IMG/VR virus record: IMGVR_UViG_3300049856_000157
Location: 1-42,868 of that record
DNA length: 42,868 nt
Source: a virus
Strand: one strand, 5' to 3'
The notes beneath the pieces are model-generated. The model was not told where the DNA came from and made no database searches. It was given only the letters and a program-made list of their open reading frames with translations. This document shows, piece after piece, positions 15,090 to 21,766 of this stretch (position 1 is its first letter; every line of letters begins with the position of its first letter). The position numbers were made by a program, and so were the translations under genes.

Positions 15090-15154
15090 GATCTTTGCGC
15101 CCCATTGGCACGACTGACAAAGATGGTGGAGCCGCCCGTGCCCGTGGGGGTCAT
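15086..15154 (-). CDS. Bridging micro-ORF (22 residues)
   Basis: ATG 15154 overlaps the YqaJ stop (ATGA) and its own TGA (15086-15088) overlaps the next GTG start. The product is MTPTGTGGSTIFVSRANGAQ plus RS. Its coding value is uncertain; it may serve only to hand ribosomes from the exonuclease gene to the 85-codon gene by stop-restart. Confidence 0.35.
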   Translation of the reverse strand: MTPTGTGGSTIFVSRANGAQRS

Positions 15155-15795
15155 ATCGTGGCGGGCTCGGTCTGCATCGCAGTCAGGCGTTGCACCAACT
15201 CCGCCACTTCTGCATTGAATGTAATTACTTCGGCCTCTAGCGCCGCTATGTACTCCTCGTCGCGCTGGATGCGCTGTACATAGCGGCGCAGAGGCTTCGG
15301 CAGGCGCGGGTCAAAGGATTGGAAATCCCACCATTTGCGCCCGGTGATCCACATAAGGCCCTGGACCTGTGGGACATGCTCCTCGGGCATCCCGTCCAGG
15401 ATGGTGTACAGGTGATTAGCGGAATTGAACGGCGACTTCGATTCCCAGCCGCCGTCGTCGTCGATCAGGCCATCAGGTGAGCCGCCTACCCACTTCAGCG
15501 TCGGATGCTTGATGAAACCAGCCTCCTCGACCATCGCTCCGGTCGCAGCCTCGTAGTCCCAGCGTGAACGGATTTCGCATTCCTCACCCCATTGCATCGC
15601 GGCAGAAGCGAAGTGATCCGATGGCTGCCCGGTCAGGCGCTCGACGACCAGCTCCATGAGATACGCCCGCCGCTTCTCTGAGGGCTTGCCGGATTTCAGC
15701 TTCGCAATCACGTCGCAGAAGCGCGAACAGGTGCAGTAGCCGACCCTGGCGTAAAGCCAAGCCGCCGAACCTTGAGCAGCAGCATCGTCAGACAT
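15151..15795 (-). CDS. YqaJ-family (lambda Exo-like) recombination exonuclease
   Basis: A 214-residue PD-(D/E)xK nuclease of the YqaJ viral recombinase family, usual length about 200-220. Visible motifs: QGSAAWLYARVGYCTCSRF near the N-terminus (the R-x-G-x-T/S-A/C-S region), MQWGEECEIRSRWDYE (about 67-82), GGSPDGLIDDDGGWESKSP with the catalytic D and E-x-K (about 103-121) and HVPQVQGLMWITG. It would chew 5' ends to give 3' overhangs for the ERF protein encoded upstream. Start ATG overlaps the HNH gene by eight bases. The C-terminal 40 residues form a coiled coil. Confidence 0.9.
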   Translation of the reverse strand: MSDDAAAQGSAAWLYARVGYCTCSRFCDVIAKLKSGKPSEKRRAYLMELVVERLTGQPSDHFASAAMQWGEECEIRSRWDYEAATGAMVEEAGFIKHPTLKWVGGSPDGLIDDDGGWESKSPFNSANHLYTILDGMPEEHVPQVQGLMWITGRKWWDFQSFDPRLPKPLRRYVQRIQRDEEYIAALEAEVITFNAEVAELVQRLTAMQTEPATI

Positions 15796-16384
15796 GTAGT
15801 TTCCCCCGCTTCAGTCTTAGGCTTGCCGCGCCTCGCGTGATACCAAGGCGCGCAGCGATGTCCGAGATGTGAACGCGCGATCCATCCGAACAATTGACGT
15901 AGACGGCATCTATCTTGTTGCGGCCCTGTACAGCAGCGGTCGCCCAGCGCACGTTCCCTGGTTCGTAGCCTTTCGTGCCGTCTATGCGGTCTATCGTTGT
16001 GCCTTGCGGCCTAGGCCCGATGTGCTTGTAAAACTCGATGAACGATGTGCGCCATTCTTCGCAAACTCTGATGCCTTTCGCACCGTACTTTGAATGGTCC
16101 TTTGCTTTCGGGTTGTGGCACCGAGTTAACATTCCGCGCCACACGCTGTATTCGGTGGACTTTCGCATGCCGTGCGTCGTTTTGTTCAACGCTTTTTTGC
16201 GTAGGCAACCACAGCTTTTTGAGCCGCCAGAACGAAGGTAACGACCTGGAACAATGGCATTGCCTCCGCAGTCGCAAGCGCATTCCCACGTAATATGATT
16301 GTCGTCAGTGCGGCCTGATCTGCGCATGACAGAAAGTCGCCCGAACTTCCGGCCAACCATTTCCGCGCTGCCTTGCTCGCTCAT
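15788..16384 (-). CDS. HNH-type homing endonuclease with C-terminal HTH
   Basis: A 198-residue protein. N-terminal ribbon-like part with CACDCGG and SCGCL (about 34-60), then THGMRKSTEYSVWRGMLTRC, YGAKGIRVCEEW and IDRIDGTKGYEPGNVRWAT, the signature blocks of a common phage HNH endonuclease group. After residue 160 a small HTH (VHISDIAARLGITRGAASLR) is added, as in homing nucleases that carry DNA-recognition modules. It sits between the coiled-coil gene and YqaJ inside the recombination operon, overlapping both, and has a homologue at 23276-23776. Likely a mobile insert that has become coupled. Confidence 0.85.
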   Translation of the reverse strand: MSEQGSAEMVGRKFGRLSVMRRSGRTDDNHITWECACDCGGNAIVPGRYLRSGGSKSCGCLRKKALNKTTHGMRKSTEYSVWRGMLTRCHNPKAKDHSKYGAKGIRVCEEWRTSFIEFYKHIGPRPQGTTIDRIDGTKGYEPGNVRWATAAVQGRNKIDAVYVNCSDGSRVHISDIAARLGITRGAASLRLKRGKLHV

Positions 16385-17271
16385 GCGGTTTCCAAGCAGG
16401 CGTCAATAGCTTCAACAACGCCAGCAAACTCTGGCCGATGGCCGAAGCGTTTTTTGAACGTCGTCAGCATTCCGCGCGCATCCTCGCGCTCCGCTGCCTG
16501 CCTGCGTATCTCGCGCTGCTTGGCTTCTTCGGCATCGCGGATTGCCTTGGCTTTCGCTTCGGCCTCAGCCTGCTCCTTGCGCTTGATTTCCTCGACGGCG
16601 CGGCGCTCCGCTTCGATGCGGTCGCGCTCGGCCTTGAGTAGAGCTTCTTCGGCGTAACGGATTACCTTTGCTTTTGCCTCCTCCGCTTCGCGTATTTGAC
16701 GCGCGGCGCGGTCTGCCTCCTCGCGGGCCAGCCTCGCCGCACGCTCCTCGGCTTCGATCTTTTCTCGGCTGGCCCGCTGCTCCGCTTCGATCTTGGCGCG
16801 GGCTTCGGCCTCGACTCGTAGGCGTTCCTGCACCTCCTTCTGCATCTCGGCCCGCTGACGCGCAATCTCCGCGCGCTCCGCAGCTATGCGCGCTTCTTCG
16901 GCATCTTTCAGCGCCTTCTGCTCGGCAAGAATGCGCTCCTGCTCAAGCCGCACGCGCTCCGCCTGCTCGCGCTCGACCCGCTTTGTTTCGGTTTCGATCT
17001 GTGCCTTGATTGGCAGGCGCAGGGCATCGATTTGTCGTGCTATGCGCGCGGCCTCTGAATCCACGAACCGTCCATAGGCAAGGCTCTCGGCCTTCTCCTC
17101 GACGCGCCCAGCTTCCAGCGTGATACTGTAGGTATTTATTTCCTTGTAGGCGGCTTTTGCCTCCTGCATCCCTTTAGCAGCGGTTACATCGAAAACAATT
17201 CCCTTGTAGCGTGCGGCAAGATCGGCGAGCGCAGCCTCAACTTGTATATACCTAACAATCGCAGTAGTCAT
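16381..17271 (-). CDS. Coiled-coil protein of the recombination module (DUF1351-like)
   Basis: A 296-residue protein, ATG 17271 overlapping the ERF stop (ATGA). The N-terminal ~100 residues (VEAALADLAARYKGIVFDVT, then KAAYKEINTYSITLE) resemble DUF1351 proteins that accompany phage single-strand annealing proteins. Residues about 100-270 are a very long Arg/Glu/Ala coiled coil; the C-terminus (TTFKKRFGHRPEFAGVVEAI) is a short globular end. Probably a partner or scaffold of ERF and YqaJ. Function inferred from neighbourhood. Confidence 0.75.
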   Translation of the reverse strand: MTTAIVRYIQVEAALADLAARYKGIVFDVTAAKGMQEAKAAYKEINTYSITLEAGRVEEKAESLAYGRFVDSEAARIARQIDALRLPIKAQIETETKRVEREQAERVRLEQERILAEQKALKDAEEARIAAERAEIARQRAEMQKEVQERLRVEAEARAKIEAEQRASREKIEAEERAARLAREEADRAARQIREAEEAKAKVIRYAEEALLKAERDRIEAERRAVEEIKRKEQAEAEAKAKAIRDAEEAKQREIRRQAAEREDARGMLTTFKKRFGHRPEFAGVVEAIDACLETA

Positions 17272-18140
17272 ATCGTCGCCGTCTCCGCTTTCTTGAGCGC
17301 CTTGCGCTGCGCTGCCATCGCGGCCTTCAATTCGTCGTAGGCGGGCACGTCGCCGGCCTTCGTGCATTCGTCGGCGATCATCGCCCAGAGAACGTCGGCG
17401 GATTTCAGGTCTTTGAGCGCTTCGATCTGAGAGAAGAATTGCGCTTTCGCCTCAGCATCCATCTCGCGCATTAGTTCTTTGTTGCCGTCGTTGTCGTCCT
17501 CGGTGGAGACGTTGAAGATCATGAGCGTGAGATAGCGCCGCGCATAGGCGTTCGTCGAACCTGTTGCCTGCACCGCTGTTTTGTTGACGCCGCCCTTAGC
17601 TCCGGTGCTGTCTAGCGCAAGGTCAATGTGATATTGCCGCGTATGCCCGCCCGAATGGGATACGAGAGCAATGATTCGATGCTGTTCTGGCTTCGGTGAA
17701 TCCGCGGAGTTGAACGAAATCGACAACCCCTCCGCAGTGTAAATCGGCACGATCGCTTTATTGATCGCAGCTAGTTTCGCGTACTTGCTGCCGGTGTGCG
17801 TGTTCAGCGCGTTATGTGCGATCGGCTGAATCTTCGCCTGCGCATGGGACATCGCATCATTGAATGCCGTCTCTGCCTCTTGCTTAAGCATCGTTTGGTG
17901 CATTGCGAACAACCGCTCCATTTTGTCCATGTCCGTACGCGGATCGGATGCGGCAATGGCGAGCGCCTGAACAAGAGAATTTGCTTGCGGCTGCTGCGTC
18001 GGCACATTTCGGCTTGAATAACTGCCAGCAACCTCAATGATTCTGGGCGCGTCGGTTTCTGTATTCAATGTGTCTCCTTCGTAGTCAGGATTCGTCGGCC
18101 CATATGGGCGGTCGCAGGGATCGTCATAGCCGACGATCAC
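17268..18140 (-). CDS. erf: ERF-family single-strand annealing protein
   Basis: ERF-family recombinase that anneals complementary single strands. The core is clear: MDKMERLFAMHQTMLKQEAE, FNDAMSHAQAKIQPIAHNAL, GSKYAKLAAINKAIVPIY, LVSHSGGHTR and the signature KTAVQATGSTNAYARRYLTL. The longest ORF starts at GTG 18140 (290 residues). An internal TTG at 18068, preceded by GAAGGAG, gives 266 residues and may be the true start. Paired with the downstream YqaJ nuclease and coiled-coil gene in a two-component recombination system. The P22 Erf protein is the family archetype. Confidence 0.9.
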   Translation of the reverse strand: MIVGYDDPCDRPYGPTNPDYEGDTLNTETDAPRIIEVAGSYSSRNVPTQQPQANSLVQALAIAASDPRTDMDKMERLFAMHQTMLKQEAETAFNDAMSHAQAKIQPIAHNALNTHTGSKYAKLAAINKAIVPIYTAEGLSISFNSADSPKPEQHRIIALVSHSGGHTRQYHIDLALDSTGAKGGVNKTAVQATGSTNAYARRYLTLMIFNVSTEDDNDGNKELMREMDAEAKAQFFSQIEALKDLKSADVLWAMIADECTKAGDVPAYDELKAAMAAQRKALKKAETATI

Positions 18141-18341
18141 TCAGGTGCTCTCTGCGTTCGCGTTCGTGACCCTCCGATAGCGATTCAGTCGGAATTTCTC
18201 GAATGGGTTGTTGCGCTTCCACTCATCACGCTTCAATCTCGCATCGTACCGAGTTAACGCTGCGGCAACTGTAGGTGACCATTTTCGATCACCGTCGAAC
18301 TGAATCTCCACGATCCACACGTAAGCGGCGCGGTTAGTCAC
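18141..18341 (-). CDS. Hypothetical small protein
   Basis: A 66-residue protein with GTG start at 18341 overlapping the preceding stop (GTGA). Sequence MTNRAAYVWIVEIQFDGDRK then a basic helical C-terminus (TRYDARLKRDEWKRNNPFEK). An upstream-extended reading exists but is Arg-rich shadow of the preceding gene. Unrecognised; directly before erf. Confidence 0.65.
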   Translation of the reverse strand: MTNRAAYVWIVEIQFDGDRKWSPTVAAALTRYDARLKRDEWKRNNPFEKFRLNRYRRVTNANAEST

Positions 18342-18538
18342 TCTGACGCCCCATCCGCATTCATATCCATCCAGTCGGCGATGCAGCGCGGGTGCTTCGC
18401 CCTGTACCTGTTCGCCGCACGTTGCGCTGCGCTCGGGTGCTGGTGCTGCGTGGCCTCGCGCGGGTTGGCCATATGCTTGCCGCGCCAAAGGAACCAAGCG
18501 GTGCCGGTGGGGATCACGACGCGGGCGACGTAACTCAT
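18338..18538 (-). CDS. Hypothetical small protein
   Basis: A 66-residue protein from ATG 18538, overlapping the stop of the upstream gene (ATGA). It begins MSYVARVVIPTGTAWFLWRG and continues with a His/Arg/Ala-rich helix. Coupled at both ends. Not recognised. Confidence 0.6.
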   Translation of the reverse strand: MSYVARVVIPTGTAWFLWRGKHMANPREATQHQHPSAAQRAANRYRAKHPRCIADWMDMNADGASE

Positions 18539-18852
18539 GCCGCCTTCGCCTTCTGCATCTTCGCCACGCACTCAACGATGGCGCGGTTCAAGTCATCGGA
18601 TGAAGTGCAAATATTCATTTCAATCGGCCTGACCCTGAAATCAATCAAATCGTCCGGAAGGATTTCAAGACGAAACTTCTTCACCAGCGCCATTGCCTGC
18701 GCGTCGTCGTGGAGAGGATCGAATTCGCCTCCGTTGCCTGGATCACTTTCTTTGATAATTTCGACGAAAGCGCCAGTTCGTCGGTCAGTAGAAATCTTGT
18801 GCGGAATTCCCATCGCTTCTGCACACAACTTCGTCATTTCTAGGTCGGTCAT
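18535..18852 (-). CDS. Phage alpha-beta-alpha sandwich-like protein
   Basis: A 105-residue protein from ATG 18852. The layout of an N-terminal helix with LCAEAMGIP, then FDPLHDDAQAMALVKKFRLE and a C-terminal helix RAIVECVAKMQKAK matches small phage ABA-sandwich-domain proteins (Phage_ABA_S type), found in many tailed phages with unknown function. Family match is by eye, moderately secure. Coupled to both neighbours. Confidence 0.6.
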   Translation of the reverse strand: MTDLEMTKLCAEAMGIPHKISTDRRTGAFVEIIKESDPGNGGEFDPLHDDAQAMALVKKFRLEILPDDLIDFRVRPIEMNICTSSDDLNRAIVECVAKMQKAKAA

Positions 18853-19004
18853 GATGTCGCCTTTGCCTTGCGTTCTTTGCGCGTCCAGGTCGCGCCGCAG
18901 CGCGGGCAACGGAACATTACTAATCCGCCTTCGCTAAAGGCCTCGCGCTTCCCGCGCTTGTGCCCTAACCAGCGGCAGGACAGATTCTTGATGAGCCAGT
19001 TCAT
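18849..19004 (-). CDS. Zinc-ribbon micro-protein (DUF1660-like)
   Basis: A 51-residue protein starting MNWLIKNLSCRWLGHKR at ATG 19004. Cys9, His15 and the pair CPRC near residue 35 give a small zinc-ribbon pattern (C-x5-H ... C-x2-C) like DUF1660 phage proteins, followed by a basic tail. ATGA-coupled to the next gene. Function unknown. Confidence 0.65.
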   Translation of the reverse strand: MNWLIKNLSCRWLGHKRGKREAFSEGGLVMFRCPRCGATWTRKERKAKATS

Positions 19005-19017
19005 GCTTGCCCCTCTC

Positions 19018-19200
19018 TCATGTTTTTGCCCGAACCCTCGGCTTGATGCTGCGCACCACAGTTTCTGTCTGCGCTTTGCGCTCGCGCCAGCCTGGGCACA
19101 GCCTGTCCCAGGTGGCCCGAACGTCCTGCTTCGCGCGGTCGGTGAACTCGAAGGGGAACGTTCCATCGGGACGGCGCGGGTCCATCAGGCGTCCGTTCAT
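19018..19200 (-). CDS. Hypothetical small basic protein
   Basis: A 60-residue protein, ATG 19200 overlapping the previous stop (ATGA). Contains PDGTFPFEFTDRAKQDVRAT and a very basic C-terminus. No family recognised. Confidence 0.6.
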   Translation of the reverse strand: MNGRLMDPRRPDGTFPFEFTDRAKQDVRATWDRLCPGWRERKAQTETVVRSIKPRVRAKT

Positions 19201-19412
19201 TGCCCGAGCATCCTCAGCAGCGAGTGCAGCAGCCCCGCCTGCTCCAGCTCGCTCCTATGCACCGCCGCCCAGCGCAGGACTTCATTGCGCAACTCGGCCG
19301 CGCCATTCTTCTTATTCATATTCGCAATCTCCGCAACCTGCGCGCGGAAGTCGTCTGGCGGGCAGATCGTGTCGAGAATTTCCTGCATGGCGTGGTGCGC
19401 GGTGTCCATCAC
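19197..19412 (-). CDS. Hypothetical helical protein
   Basis: A 71-residue mostly helical protein (MMDTAHHAMQEILDTICPPD then LRNEVLRWAAVHRSELEQAG). ATG overlaps the preceding stop by ATGA. Unrecognised. Confidence 0.6.
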   Translation of the reverse strand: MMDTAHHAMQEILDTICPPDDFRAQVAEIANMNKKNGAAELRNEVLRWAAVHRSELEQAGLLHSLLRMLGQ

Positions 19413-19648
19413 GGGGACTCCTGAGTGGCAAATGGAGCGGATGGGAGCAAATAGCGCTTGTTCGCTTCGCGCTCCATCGCGTCAACCTCGCTTGCAAAAG
19501 CAGTCGCGCCGTAGGCATTGAACTGCCACCACTTCGCACCTTCGACGAAGATCCGCCGCGGATCGTCTTTCGGCAATGAGCCTTGCAACTCCAGCGTGTT
19601 CGTCGGTGTCTCCGACCGAGACACTTCGAGCTTCGCAACGTAATCCAA
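19409..19648 (-). CDS. Hypothetical protein
   Basis: A 79-residue protein that seems to start at TTG 19648, since an in-frame TAG lies six codons upstream and no ATG is available. Contains PKDDPRRIFVEGAKWWQFNA and a helical C-terminus. Follows a 34-residue gene by 15 bases. Unrecognised. Confidence 0.55.
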   Translation of the reverse strand: MDYVAKLEVSRSETPTNTLELQGSLPKDDPRRIFVEGAKWWQFNAYGATAFASEVDAMEREANKRYLLPSAPFATQESP

Positions 19649-19663
19649 AATCGCCGCCCGCTT

Positions 19664-19768
19664 CTAGGCGTATTTCGCCTCGAACGGTGTTTTTGATTGC
19701 GCAGCTTGCTCGAAAGCATTAAGCAGATAGGTAAATTTGCTCGGTATGGCGCCGAATTGTTTACTCAT
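19664..19768 (-). CDS. Micro-protein (34 residues)
   Basis: ATG 19768 overlaps the stop of the preceding 27-residue membrane ORF (ATGA); TAG at 19664-19666. The product starts MSKQFGAIPSKFTYLLNAFE and is amphipathic. Credible because it is coupled and fills a space otherwise without a gene. Function unknown. Confidence 0.5.
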   Translation of the reverse strand: MSKQFGAIPSKFTYLLNAFEQAAQSKTPFEAKYA

Positions 19769-19848
19769 GCCGCCCCCAGCATGCTGCAGGCCACGAACGA
19801 AATCAGCACCAGAAACAGAACGATGACTTCGATTTGCTCTCGGATCAT
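19765..19848 (-). CDS. Micro-protein, single membrane segment (27 residues)
   Basis: ATG 19848 overlaps the stop of the lipoprotein gene, and the TGA (19765-19767) overlaps the next ATG. After MIREQIE the chain is VIVLFLVLISFVACSMLG, one transmembrane helix. Position directly after the metzincin-motif lipoprotein suggests it acts with it, for example as an anchor; inference only. Confidence 0.5.
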   Translation of the reverse strand: MIREQIEVIVLFLVLISFVACSMLGAA

Positions 19849-20243
19849 CACTTCCCCCTGTAGGTTGCGAGCATGTCCTTCATCGCGGTGCTTCCGACGT
19901 GATCGAAGCCGAGGCAGTGCTGCCGCTCGTGCGCTACCACATACGACGCGGGCGGAAAGTCGGCGCTCAGCCAGATGTCGCAGCGCGCCGCCGAGAACGC
20001 GAACTCCGCGCACGCCTCGGGCACCGATCCGAGTGCCATGTACAGCCCGCAGCGGTTTCGCATCTCCGCGTGCGCGACGTAGTGCTCGACGATCTCTAGC
20101 TGCGGCCAGCCTGCTACCGGCTCGCGGGCGTTCACCGTGCAGCCTGTCAAGAGGACCATAGTGACGATAAGAGCGATGACGACCAGCATGTCTCGCGCCC
20201 ACCTTGCCATCTGCTGCTCGAATTCCTCATAGTCATAATCCAC
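19848..20243 (-). CDS. Lipoprotein with metzincin-type HExxHxxGxxH motif
   Basis: 131 residues, GTG start at 20243 with GAGG upstream; an internal ATG (residue 12, MARWARD) could begin a classical signal. A hydrophobic segment (about 19-32) runs into a lipobox LLTGC with Cys35 as lipidation site. Near the C-terminus HERQHCLGFDH (105-115) has all three zinc ligands and the Glu of a metzincin HExxHxxGxxH site, followed by a Met-containing turn-like STAMKDM. Five further Cys may pair in the periplasm. It is the first gene after P_L. Predicted membrane-anchored zinc peptidase or its inactive relative; substrate unknown. Confidence 0.7.
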   Translation of the reverse strand: MDYDYEEFEQQMARWARDMLVVIALIVTMVLLTGCTVNAREPVAGWPQLEIVEHYVAHAEMRNRCGLYMALGSVPEACAEFAFSAARCDIWLSADFPPASYVVAHERQHCLGFDHVGSTAMKDMLATYRGK

Positions 20244-20285
20244 GTTTCCTCTCAGTTCGCCCCGGCTCAGTGAGGCGATGGAGGA

Positions 20286-20328
20286 ATGCTAAACGGTAAA
20301 CCGCTAGTCTGTCAAGCGGAAAACCGTT
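20286..20328 (-). promoter_or_regulatory. P_L promoter with operator pair
   Basis: On the minus strand TTGACA (20310-20315) and TAGCAT (20286-20291) are 18 bases apart, driving the leftward early operon 43 bases downstream. Two 14-base operators of the form ARCGG-N4-CCGYT sit at 20292-20305 (between -35 and -10) and 20315-20328 (touching the -35), separated by nine bases. The same pair with the same spacing occurs at P_R (21002-21038). Confidence 0.75.
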
Positions 20329-20373
20329 AGGTGTGGAAATGCCTGAAACAGCGCCATATACTGCAAGCGGCGG

Positions 20374-20604
20374 CTACTCTTTCAGGAGGTTATTCGCTGC
20401 TCTGGCGAGCCCGCCGAGGAGGGCATTGGCGCGGATCGTCGAGAGATCCCCAGCCAAAAGGGGCTGAACTTCGTTCACCGGATTGCCGGCGATGATCGCT
20501 ATGTAGGGCACCCGGCCATGCCGGGCCGCTTCTAATGTGCGCTCTAGAAGCTCGATGACTTCGTTGTTTGGCTTGGGCTCGGTCCTAAATCTTCGATCCG
20601 TCAC
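20374..20604 (-). CDS. Hypothetical protein co-transcribed with the repressor
   Basis: A 76-residue protein, GTG start ten bases after the repressor stop. Helical: NNEVIELLERTLEAARHGRV, YIAIIAGNPVNEVQPLLAGD and LLGGLARAANNLLKE. Its place in the repressor transcript suggests expression in the lysogen, so a maintenance or exclusion role is possible. Not recognised. Confidence 0.6.
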   Translation of the reverse strand: MTDRRFRTEPKPNNEVIELLERTLEAARHGRVPYIAIIAGNPVNEVQPLLAGDLSTIRANALLGGLARAANNLLKE

Positions 20605-20614
20605 CTACCATACA

Positions 20615-20974
20615 TTACGCGCGCCTTTTCTTACTGTCACGTAGCTTACCGGTGGGCAAATTATCAGCGCGTCCTGAAATCGGAGGCCACACTGGGAGAT
20701 TGTGAATATTCCCGGAGTCCTTTAGCTCGGTCAGCAAAGCGACCGCTGGTACTTGGAGTGCGGTTGCGATCTTATGCACCTGTTCAAGGCGCGGATCGGA
20801 CTGACGGCTAAAGATATCGTTCAGCGTTGTCTGCGGCGGCGCACCGATGCGCTTAGCGAGTTGTGTCGTATTGATCCCCTGTCGAGCCATTTCCTCATGG
20901 ACGCGCTTGAGAAATATTTCCTGGAGCTGTGACTTAATTGCTTTCTTCTTGATGGGTTTGGTAGTCCTCGGCAT
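20615..20974 (-). CDS. Compact CI-type repressor, HTH only
   Basis: A 119-residue protein starting MPRTTKPIKKK at ATG 20974. Residues about 30-85 form an HTH_3 (Cro/CI) domain: RQGINTTQLAKRIGAPPQTT, LNDIFSRQSDPRLEQVHKIA, TALQVPAVALL. The remaining ~35 residues are polar; there is no S24/LexA-type self-cleavage domain. It is divergent from the Cro-like gene, with the operators between them, so it is the likely lysogeny repressor. There is no properly spaced ribosome site, so the mRNA may be leaderless or weakly translated. Confidence 0.8.
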   Translation of the reverse strand: MPRTTKPIKKKAIKSQLQEIFLKRVHEEMARQGINTTQLAKRIGAPPQTTLNDIFSRQSDPRLEQVHKIATALQVPAVALLTELKDSGNIHNLPVWPPISGRADNLPTGKLRDSKKRRA

Positions 20975-21001
20975 CCCCAAACAATGCCTAAAATCAGAGG
21001 T

Positions 21002-21043
21002 AACGGCATACCGCTTGCATTCTAAGCGGTTTTCCGTTAAGTT
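21002..21043 (+). promoter_or_regulatory. P_R promoter with operator pair
   Basis: Operators AACGG-CATA-CCGCT (21002-21015) and AGCGG-TTTT-CCGTT (21025-21038) are nine bases apart, centre to centre 23, identical in geometry to those at P_L. TTGCAT (21015-21020) aligns with the P_L -35, and TAAGTT (about 21038-21043) is the likely -10. Transcription would begin very near the ATG at 21051. The minus strand of the same 76-base gap must hold the repressor promoter. Confidence 0.72.
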
Positions 21044-21050
21044 TCTCGGC

Positions 21051-21233
21051 ATGGACATTTACGACGCTGCCTTGAGGCGCCTACGCGCTGATGCCCGAGC
21101 ACCCGCCGAGCTCGAAAAAGAAATCGGCGTCCCGGCGGGCACGCTCAGAGACCTCAAAAATAATCTCTGCACGAACCCGAGGATGAAAACGGTGAAGAAG
21201 ATCGTCGCCCATTACTTTCCGAAATTTGCGTGA
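21051..21233 (+). CDS. Cro-like regulator
   Basis: A 60-residue protein, ATG 21051, first gene rightward of the switch. MDIYDAALRRLRADARAPAE, LEKEIGVPAGTLRDLKNN and MKTVKKIVAHYF look like a small helix-turn-helix. Size and position are those of Cro. It has no ribosome site in the eight bases before the ATG, and the predicted -10 lies only about eight bases upstream, so translation may be leaderless. Confidence 0.65.
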   Translation: MDIYDAALRRLRADARAPAELEKEIGVPAGTLRDLKNNLCTNPRMKTVKKIVAHYFPKFA

Positions 21234-21234
21234 C

Positions 21235-21465
21235 ATGGCCTACGGCGATCCTTCCCAAATCCGCAAGCACCGCGTCACTCTGTATTTGAACGACGCCGAG
21301 GCCGCGCTCGTCGAGGCCACGAACAACTATCTCGGCGGCGAGAAGGCCCCGCTGCTCCGTGATCTGCTTATCAACTCTGCTCATCTTGCGCTCATTGGTG
21401 AAGCTGATCTTCAGGCTTCAGGAGGCGAAAACGAAGGCGCACAAGCAGCGCTTTTCAAAAGTTGA
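21235..21465 (+). CDS. Ribbon-helix-helix-like protein
   Basis: A 76-residue protein one base after the Cro-like stop. IRKHRVTLYLNDAEAALVEA followed by a second helix (APLLRDLLINSAHLALIG) fits an Arc/MetJ-type RHH DNA-binding domain. Second gene of the rightward early operon, in the place of a CII-like or other early regulator. Role uncertain. Confidence 0.6.
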   Translation: MAYGDPSQIRKHRVTLYLNDAEAALVEATNNYLGGEKAPLLRDLLINSAHLALIGEADLQASGGENEGAQAALFKS

Positions 21466-21493
21466 ACCGTAGTTTTTAAACGGTTTAAAAAAA

Positions 21494-21679
21494 TTGTCGA
21501 AGCCCGAACCCCTCGATTTGTCGGATAAAGAAATGGAATTGGTCCAGCAACTTGCGAAGCGAGAGGGGATCACGGACGACGAAGCGGCAACGCTGCTGGT
21601 GCAGAAGGAAATTGCTAGGCGAGTAAAGAAAAAAACTGGAAAGAATCCAGCAAAGGTCTACAGCATCCGCCGCAAGTAG
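21494..21679 (+). CDS. Hypothetical small basic protein
   Basis: A 61-residue protein with apparent TTG start at 21494 (MSKPEPLDLSDKEMELVQQL). No ribosome site is visible; the upstream sequence is an inverted repeat AACCGT/ACGGTT followed by A7. The C-terminus is Lys/Arg-rich (ARRVKKKTGKNPAKVYSIRR). Probably an early regulatory or DNA-binding protein; not recognised. Confidence 0.6.
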   Translation: MSKPEPLDLSDKEMELVQQLAKREGITDDEAATLLVQKEIARRVKKKTGKNPAKVYSIRRK

Positions 21680-21766
21680 TTTCACAGAAGGGTACATGCA
21701 GAGATTTTCCCCACCCGGCGCGCAGTTTTCTCCTCCCCCCTTCCCATGCGCGCTGGGTCTTTTTGT

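Noticed and set aside
19312-19719. 135-residue minus-strand ORF in another frame
   Set aside because: Arg/Ser-rich, overlaps three coupled small genes in a better frame, no ribosome site.
20343-20387. CCTGAAA/TTTCAGG inverted repeat as terminator after the repressor operon
   Set aside because: Loop of about 30 bases and no U-tract; not convincing.
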